A stretch of 28,838 nucleotides of DNA, from positions 1-28,838 of the forward strand of contig JAZSIT010000105.1 in assembly GCA_045533895.1 (NCBI GenBank), in the 5' to 3' direction. Under the pieces are notes generated by a model. That model searched no databases. It was not told the DNA's origin and saw only the letters and a list, made by a program, of their open reading frames with translations. Both the position numbers and the translations under genes were made by a program. Shown piece after piece: positions 24,883 to 28,838 of this stretch; position 1 is the first letter of the stretch; the number at the start of each line of letters is the position of its first letter. The DNA is from SFLA01 sp045533895. GTDB lineage: Bacteria > Bacillota > Clostridia > Oscillospirales > CAG-382.

Positions 24883-26118
24883 ATGGAAAGCGAAAACAAA
24901 AAGAATAATTCCCGTTATCTCTCCGGCAAAGAAATCCGAGCTATTGCCAAAGAAAACGCAAAGGTGATGCGCGCCCTTGAAAAACGCAAGCACAGAAAGG
25001 CAGACGAGCGCGAATTTGTTACCGAAATGAAAAACAGTAACAATATTCTTGAAATCGACAATCTTCACACTTATTTCTTTACAGACCAAGGCGTTGTTAA
25101 AGCTGTAAACGGCGTTTCCTTTGATGTTCCGAAAAACGCCACCGTTGGCGTGGTTGGTGAGTCCGGTTGCGGAAAATCAGTGACCAGTATGTCTGTTATG
25201 CAGCTTTTGCAGGGTCCCCAAGGACAGATATATTCCGGTAATATCCGCTTTTTGTCCCACGAGTACAAGTTGAATTCTCACGGAAAAACCATCCCTACCG
25301 GAGAAAAAGACGAAAGCGGAAATCCCCTTTTTGAAATGGAAGACAAGGTTCTCGATATTGCAAACATGCCTATTAGCGAGATACACCGTATCCGTGGCAG
25401 ACAGATTGCTATGATATTTCAGGAGCCGATGACTTCGCTCAATCCCGTTTTCACCATCGGTAACCAACTTGATGAGGTTACCTTTATTCACGTTCCCGGC
25501 GCAACCAAAGAAAGTGCGAAAAAGCGTTCACTTGAAATGCTTCGCCTTGTAGGTATTGCTATGCCCGAGCACGTGTATAAGTCCTTCCCTCACGAGCTTT
25601 CCGGCGGTATGAGACAGCGTGTTATGATTTCAATGGCACTCGCCTGCAATCCCCGTCTTATTATAGCTGATGAGCCTACTACCGCCCTTGACGTTACGAT
25701 ACAGGCTCAGATACTTGATCTCCTCCGTGATCTGAAGCAAAAAATGGACGGATCTATCCTGCTTATAACCCACGATCTCGGCATTATTGCAGAAATGGCA
25801 GATTATGTGGTCGTTATGTATGCCGGCAGAGTAATAGAAAAAGGCACTGTGTCCGAGATTTTTCATAACCCTCTGCATCCTTATACCATCGGCTTGCAAA
25901 AATCAAAGCCCACGCTGGATTCCAACGAAGACGAGCTTTTCAACATCCCCGGCAACGTGCCCAACCCTGTTAATATGCCTTCTTATTGCTATTTCAAGGA
26001 AAGATGTTCAAAATGCATTGATAAATGCAACGGCGATTATCCTTGTATGATTCAGGTAAGTCCTACGCATTTTGTGGCTTGCCATCTTTACGGAGAGGAG
26101 AATAATAATGTCAGATAA
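24883..26118 (+). CDS. oppD: Peptide ABC transporter ATPase OppD/DppD
   Basis: A 411-residue cytoplasmic ATPase, longer than the usual ~330. It has Walker A GESGCGKS (92-99), a Q-loop in MIFQEPMTSLNPVF, signature LSGGMRQR (from 239), Walker B with Asp263-Glu264 (IIADEPTTALD) and the H-loop ITHDLG. The C-terminal oligopeptide-transporter extension has CYFKERCSKC...C...C cysteines that bind an iron-sulfur cluster in some homologues. Two oddities are a highly charged, mainly basic N-terminal extension of about 45 residues and an insertion of about 30 residues between Walker A and the Q-loop. The stop overlaps oppF by 11 bases, indicating translational coupling. Confidence 0.94.
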   Translation: MESENKKNNSRYLSGKEIRAIAKENAKVMRALEKRKHRKADEREFVTEMKNSNNILEIDNLHTYFFTDQGVVKAVNGVSFDVPKNATVGVVGESGCGKSVTSMSVMQLLQGPQGQIYSGNIRFLSHEYKLNSHGKTIPTGEKDESGNPLFEMEDKVLDIANMPISEIHRIRGRQIAMIFQEPMTSLNPVFTIGNQLDEVTFIHVPGATKESAKKRSLEMLRLVGIAMPEHVYKSFPHELSGGMRQRVMISMALACNPRLIIADEPTTALDVTIQAQILDLLRDLKQKMDGSILLITHDLGIIAEMADYVVVMYAGRVIEKGTVSEIFHNPLHPYTIGLQKSKPTLDSNEDELFNIPGNVPNPVNMPSYCYFKERCSKCIDKCNGDYPCMIQVSPTHFVACHLYGEENNNVR

Positions 26119-27211
26119 CCAAAAAAACATTGTTGACTCCCTTTATAATGATGAGCTTATAGAAAAGGAATATCTTGAAAGCCGCAAAAAGCAAATAGAA
26201 GCAGATAGCGCTCTCCCTCCCGACGCTGACGCTTTATTGGAAATACGCCATTTGCGCAAGTGCTTCCCCATTAAGAAAAACCTTTTAGGCAAAACACAAA
26301 AGGAGCTTGTTGCTGTTGACGATGTTTCCTTTAAGCTCATGCCCGGTGAAACTCTCGGTATTGTAGGTGAATCCGGCTGCGGAAAAACCACTATGGGCAG
26401 AACCCTACTCAAGCTTACACAGCCAAGCGGCGGACAAGTGTTTTTTAAGGGACAGGATATATCCAAATATACAAAAGCACAGATGCGTCCCATACGCACA
26501 AAAATGCAGATAATATTTCAGGATCCCTATTCCTCTCTTCCTCCCAGAAGCACTGTGGGCGATATACTTTCCGAGCCAGTTAAGGTACATAAGATAGTAC
26601 CCGATAATCAGGTTAAGGATTACGTGCTTGACCTAATGGAAAAATGCGGTCTTCGCGATTATTACTATGAAAGATACCCCCACGAATTTTCCGGTGGACA
26701 GAGACAAAGAATTTGCATTGCCCGCGCTCTTTCGGTAAAGCCTGAGCTGGTTGTTTGCGACGAGCCTGTTTCCGCGCTGGACGTTTCCATTCAAGCGCAG
26801 ATTATTAACCTTCTTAAAAATCTGCAAAAATCAATGGGACTGACTTATCTGTTCATTTCCCACGACCTTTCGGTAGTAAAGTTTATTTCAGATAAGATTA
26901 TGGTTATGTATCTGGGTTCTATGATGGAATTCGGAAGCAAAAAGGATATTTTTGAAAACCCTTTACATCCTTATACAAAGGCTTTGTTCTCCGCCATCCC
27001 CAACCCTAACCCTGATATAAAAATGAACCGTATCGTCTTAAGCGGCGATATTCCCTCACCTGCAAATCCTCCAAAGGGGTGCCGCTTCCACACCCGTTGT
27101 CCTTATGCAACGGAAAAGTGCAAGCACGTCCCTCCCCTTTACAGAGAGTATGAGAAGGGTCATTTTGCCGCCTGCCATTTACTTGACAGAGAGAAGAATA
27201 TTAATGAGTAA
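26108..27211 (+). CDS. oppF: Peptide ABC transporter ATPase OppF/DppF
   Basis: A 367-residue cytoplasmic ATPase forming the heterodimer with OppD. It has Walker A GESGCGKT (87-94), IIFQDPYSSLPPRSTVGDIL at the Q-loop, signature FSGGQRQR (from 194), Walker B Asp218-Glu219 (VVCDEPVSALDVS) and H-loop FISHDLSV. The C-terminal extension has the family cysteine pattern (GCRFHTRCPYATEKC...ACHL). An acidic N-terminal extension of about 40 residues (LYNDELIEKEYLES) precedes the fold. I chose ATG 26108 because GGAGAGGAG lies just upstream and the next start outward (26072) is inside oppD without a ribosome site. Its last bases overlap the small membrane-protein gene. Confidence 0.94.
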   Translation: MSDNQKNIVDSLYNDELIEKEYLESRKKQIEADSALPPDADALLEIRHLRKCFPIKKNLLGKTQKELVAVDDVSFKLMPGETLGIVGESGCGKTTMGRTLLKLTQPSGGQVFFKGQDISKYTKAQMRPIRTKMQIIFQDPYSSLPPRSTVGDILSEPVKVHKIVPDNQVKDYVLDLMEKCGLRDYYYERYPHEFSGGQRQRICIARALSVKPELVVCDEPVSALDVSIQAQIINLLKNLQKSMGLTYLFISHDLSVVKFISDKIMVMYLGSMMEFGSKKDIFENPLHPYTKALFSAIPNPNPDIKMNRIVLSGDIPSPANPPKGCRFHTRCPYATEKCKHVPPLYREYEKGHFAACHLLDREKNINE

Positions 27212-27455
27212 AAATAACAAAAAACAAAAAAAAGAAAAGATAACCTATATCGACGACGGCAGATCTCTTGCGGATATGTCCGGCGTACCTTCAAGAAAAA
27301 CGAATTTTACCTCAAACTCCTCGTACCGTCCCCGCTCTACATTGAAAGAGCAGTTCCGTACATATATCGAAGCATGTAAAATGATGTTTCTTCCAATGCT
27401 GGTGGTTATGGGCTTTATCTGCGTATTGTTTTTGATACTCTGGTTTATTTTTTAA
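27204..27455 (+). CDS. Small single-helix membrane protein ending the opp operon
   Basis: An 83-residue protein beginning MSKNNKKQKKEK. A very basic N-terminus leads to YIDDGRSLADMSGV, then a polar linker, a basic amphipathic stretch (LKEQFRTYIEACK) and one helix at the very C-terminus (about 62-83, PMLVVMGFICVLFLILWFIF). This implies a cytoplasmic body held by a C-terminal anchor. The ATG at 27204 overlaps the oppF stop by 8 bases and follows AGAGAAG. The in-frame ATG at 27105 would read through oppF and is rejected. I have an impression that similar D-D-G-R-x-x-A-D-M-S proteins occur in Clostridia, but know of no function; an accessory role for the transporter is inference. Confidence 0.7.
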   Translation: MSKNNKKQKKEKITYIDDGRSLADMSGVPSRKTNFTSNSSYRPRSTLKEQFRTYIEACKMMFLPMLVVMGFICVLFLILWFIF

Positions 27456-27465
27456 TACAAAATTT

Positions 27466-27501
27466 AAGACGGCATTCTTGTGTAATTGAATGCCGTCTTT
27501 T
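27466..27501 (+). terminator. Strong intrinsic terminator of the protease-opp operon
   Basis: Perfect 12-bp stem AAGACGGCATTC (27466-27477) / GAATGCCGTCTT (27488-27499) with a 10-base loop and a T-rich tail. It lies between convergent genes. In the minus direction it has only a weak T-run, so it may also serve the regulator gene. Confidence 0.9.
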
Positions 27502-27505
27502 GTTT

Positions 27506-28660
27506 TTACATATTATTTACTTTTTTCAATAGGGCTTTATAACGAGGTTGTTCGTTGAGCAAGAGGAAAGCTTTATCACAGATAATATGTTTTGCGGCTT
27601 TGACCGGATCTTTATACTTGGCTGTTCCATTATAGCCGTAACTGAAAACACAGTTTCTTAACAACGGTGAGTTTAGTGTTTGAGTTTTATTAAAATGTTT
27701 TGCCTGTGCCTGATAATAATCAAGGCATTTCTCCAACATTATAACAGCTTCTTCATATCTTCCGAGCTTTACAAGACAAAAGGCAGGGAACTTATATAAC
27801 GGATAACCTTTATCATGAAACGGCGGATGATATTCGTCACCTACATAGAGTGAATTAATAACATTATGCATAAATGTATAACAGTTCAGCGCCTCTTCAT
27901 AATTTCCGTTATTCATATATGAATTTCCCAGCATAAACACTTGGTGTCCCAACGTCTCTGTTAGTTTACGGATATTTTGGCAATGAAGCTCCTGCTGTTC
28001 CTCAGTTTTTCCTGCCTGCCATTTAAGTTCCGCAAGGCGTATACTGCTTATATTGTAAATGTCTTTCGGAAAACTTTCGGCAATTCCAAACGCTTTTTCC
28101 CAGTCGTCGTTACCGGCATAAATTTCCATCAAGTTTCTTTTTGCACATAAAATATCGTCCTGATCAGTGCTGTATTTGATAACTAACTCAGCCCAGCGAA
28201 CACGCTCTTTTTTCAGGTCTTTAAGTCCATTTTCACCAAATATGCTTTTTAGTTCTTCACCGTCGTTATCTATTAACATTCCCGCAAAACATATTGCATT
28301 ACACATAATTGTTGAATTGTTTGGAAACCGCTTTAAAGCTTCACGGTATTTTTCTAATATTTTAATTCCGACACGCGCTTGTTCTTCCGGCAAAACGTTT
28401 TCTTGCATGCGGAATATTTCGTCAAGTGCCGCTTCCACTTCTGCTTGAACATTTGTGCCGTAAACACCGAACAAAACATCCGTGGGTACGCCAAACAAAT
28501 TTGCAAGCGGGACTACTTGTGTGATGTCCGGCAAACTGGTGCCGTTTTCCCACTTTGAAACAGCCGGTGCGGAAATATTTAATTGCTCTGCAAGCTCTTC
28601 TTGCGTAAGATTGCGTTCTTTACGAAGGCGTTTTATGATTTGCCCAATGCTTTCTTTCAT
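27506..28660 (-). CDS. XRE-family regulator with C-terminal TPR-like repeats
   Basis: A 384-residue probable cytoplasmic transcription regulator. The N-terminal helix-turn-helix (about 5-60) has the XRE/Cro pattern: IIKRLRKERNLTQEELAEQL, then ISAPAVSKWENG and SLPDITQVVPLANLFGVP. The remaining 310 residues are alpha-helical with TPR-like units (YEEALNCYTFMHNV, GRYEEAVIMLEKCLDYY), as in regulators that sense a peptide or protein partner. No enzyme domain is visible. GGAGG precedes ATG 28660 and a sigma-A-type promoter lies upstream. It is convergent with the opp operon and divergent from the gene starting at 28835, a plausible target. Control of the opp operon is not shown by the sequence. Confidence 0.88.
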   Translation of the reverse strand: MKESIGQIIKRLRKERNLTQEELAEQLNISAPAVSKWENGTSLPDITQVVPLANLFGVPTDVLFGVYGTNVQAEVEAALDEIFRMQENVLPEEQARVGIKILEKYREALKRFPNNSTIMCNAICFAGMLIDNDGEELKSIFGENGLKDLKKERVRWAELVIKYSTDQDDILCAKRNLMEIYAGNDDWEKAFGIAESFPKDIYNISSIRLAELKWQAGKTEEQQELHCQNIRKLTETLGHQVFMLGNSYMNNGNYEEALNCYTFMHNVINSLYVGDEYHPPFHDKGYPLYKFPAFCLVKLGRYEEAVIMLEKCLDYYQAQAKHFNKTQTLNSPLLRNCVFSYGYNGTAKYKDPVKAAKHIICDKAFLLLNEQPRYKALLKKVNNM

Positions 28661-28700
28661 GGTTTACCTCCAAAAATATTTATTCGGTACCGTTGTTAAA

Positions 28701-28729
28701 AGTATATCACACCAATTCTGATTTTTGAA
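28701..28729 (-). promoter_or_regulatory. Sigma-A-type promoter of the XRE/TPR regulator
   Basis: On the minus strand: TTCAAA (28729-28724), a 17-base spacer and TATACT (28706-28701), about 40 bases before the start codon. Confidence 0.6.
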
Positions 28730-28748
28730 GATATTATTCTGTCACCAC

Positions 28749-28775
28749 AACTTAACCGTAAGTTAATTTTAAGGT
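28749..28775. promoter_or_regulatory. Possible operator: imperfect inverted repeats in the divergent region
   Basis: AACTTA-ACCG-TAAGTT is a 6-bp inverted repeat, followed by AATTTTAAGGT, which with ACCGTAA makes a second imperfect dyad. They lie between the two divergent promoters, immediately upstream of the plus-strand -35 box, where a regulator such as the XRE protein could bind. No binding is shown. Confidence 0.35.
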
Positions 28776-28778
28776 AAT

Positions 28779-28807
28779 TTGACTTTATTTGGCTTATATG
28801 TTATAAT
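28779..28807 (+). promoter_or_regulatory. Near-consensus sigma-A promoter of the next gene
   Basis: TTGACT at 28779-28784, a 17-base spacer and consensus TATAAT at 28802-28807, followed by CGGAGGAAG as ribosome binding site. Confidence 0.8.
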
Positions 28808-28834
28808 TCGTTGAGATTTTTCGGAGGAAGACAA

Positions 28835-28838
28835 ATGA
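28835..28838 (+). CDS. Start codon of a gene running off the window
   Basis: ATG at 28835-28837, five to eight bases after GGAGGAAG and downstream of a near-consensus promoter. Only the first codon and one further base are present, so nothing can be said of the product. Confidence 0.6.

Overview
The window looks like a chromosomal segment of an anaerobic, Gram-positive-type Clostridia bacterium, probably an uncultured gut member of the Oscillospirales or a relative. Supporting signs are moderately AT-rich DNA, strong GGAGG-type ribosome binding sites, near-consensus sigma-A promoters with 17-bp spacers, an smpB-ssrA pair, lipobox lipoproteins, BspA-like leucine-rich repeats and a CD1871A-type cysteine tail known from clostridial proteins. 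This assignment is inference, because no rRNA or other phylogenetic marker is present.

Positions 1-4154 are mostly housekeeping. A minus-strand operon (a small membrane protein, then the start of a cut-off gene) is divergent from a plus-strand operon encoding a Xer-type tyrosine recombinase, an acyl-ACP thioesterase and SmpB. The tmRNA gene ssrA follows, with its own promoter overlapping the smpB stop codon. Just after ssrA is a palindromic element of about 100 bp carrying an imperfect copy of the tmRNA 3' end. A small zinc-ribbon protein and a convergent MazG-like pyrophosphohydrolase close the region.

Positions 4248-11440 hold a predicted redox and lipoprotein operon. It encodes a five-helix membrane protein ending in a CxxC tail, a membrane polyferredoxin fused to an extracytoplasmic TlpA-type thioredoxin domain, a 929-residue lipoprotein with a second thioredoxin domain, and two smaller lipoproteins. 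All three lipoproteins have a Cna-B-like domain, and two share an unrecognised 'GYYH...CYYD' module. My model is that electrons pass through the polyferredoxin to thiols outside the membrane and keep surface proteins reduced or correctly folded. A terminator ends the unit.

Positions 11506-27501 look like one long operon for peptide acquisition. It starts with a 2402-residue membrane-anchored subtilase of the lactocepin/C5a-peptidase type with about 800 residues of BspA-like repeats. A lipoprotein with InlB-type and GLUG-like repeats, an oversized family 5 binding protein, OppB, OppC, OppD, OppF and an 83-residue single-helix protein follow, ending at a strong hairpin terminator. The simplest reading is that peptides cut at the surface are captured and imported by the adjacent transporter. 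Beyond it lie a convergent XRE/TPR regulator and the promoter and first bases of a divergent gene.
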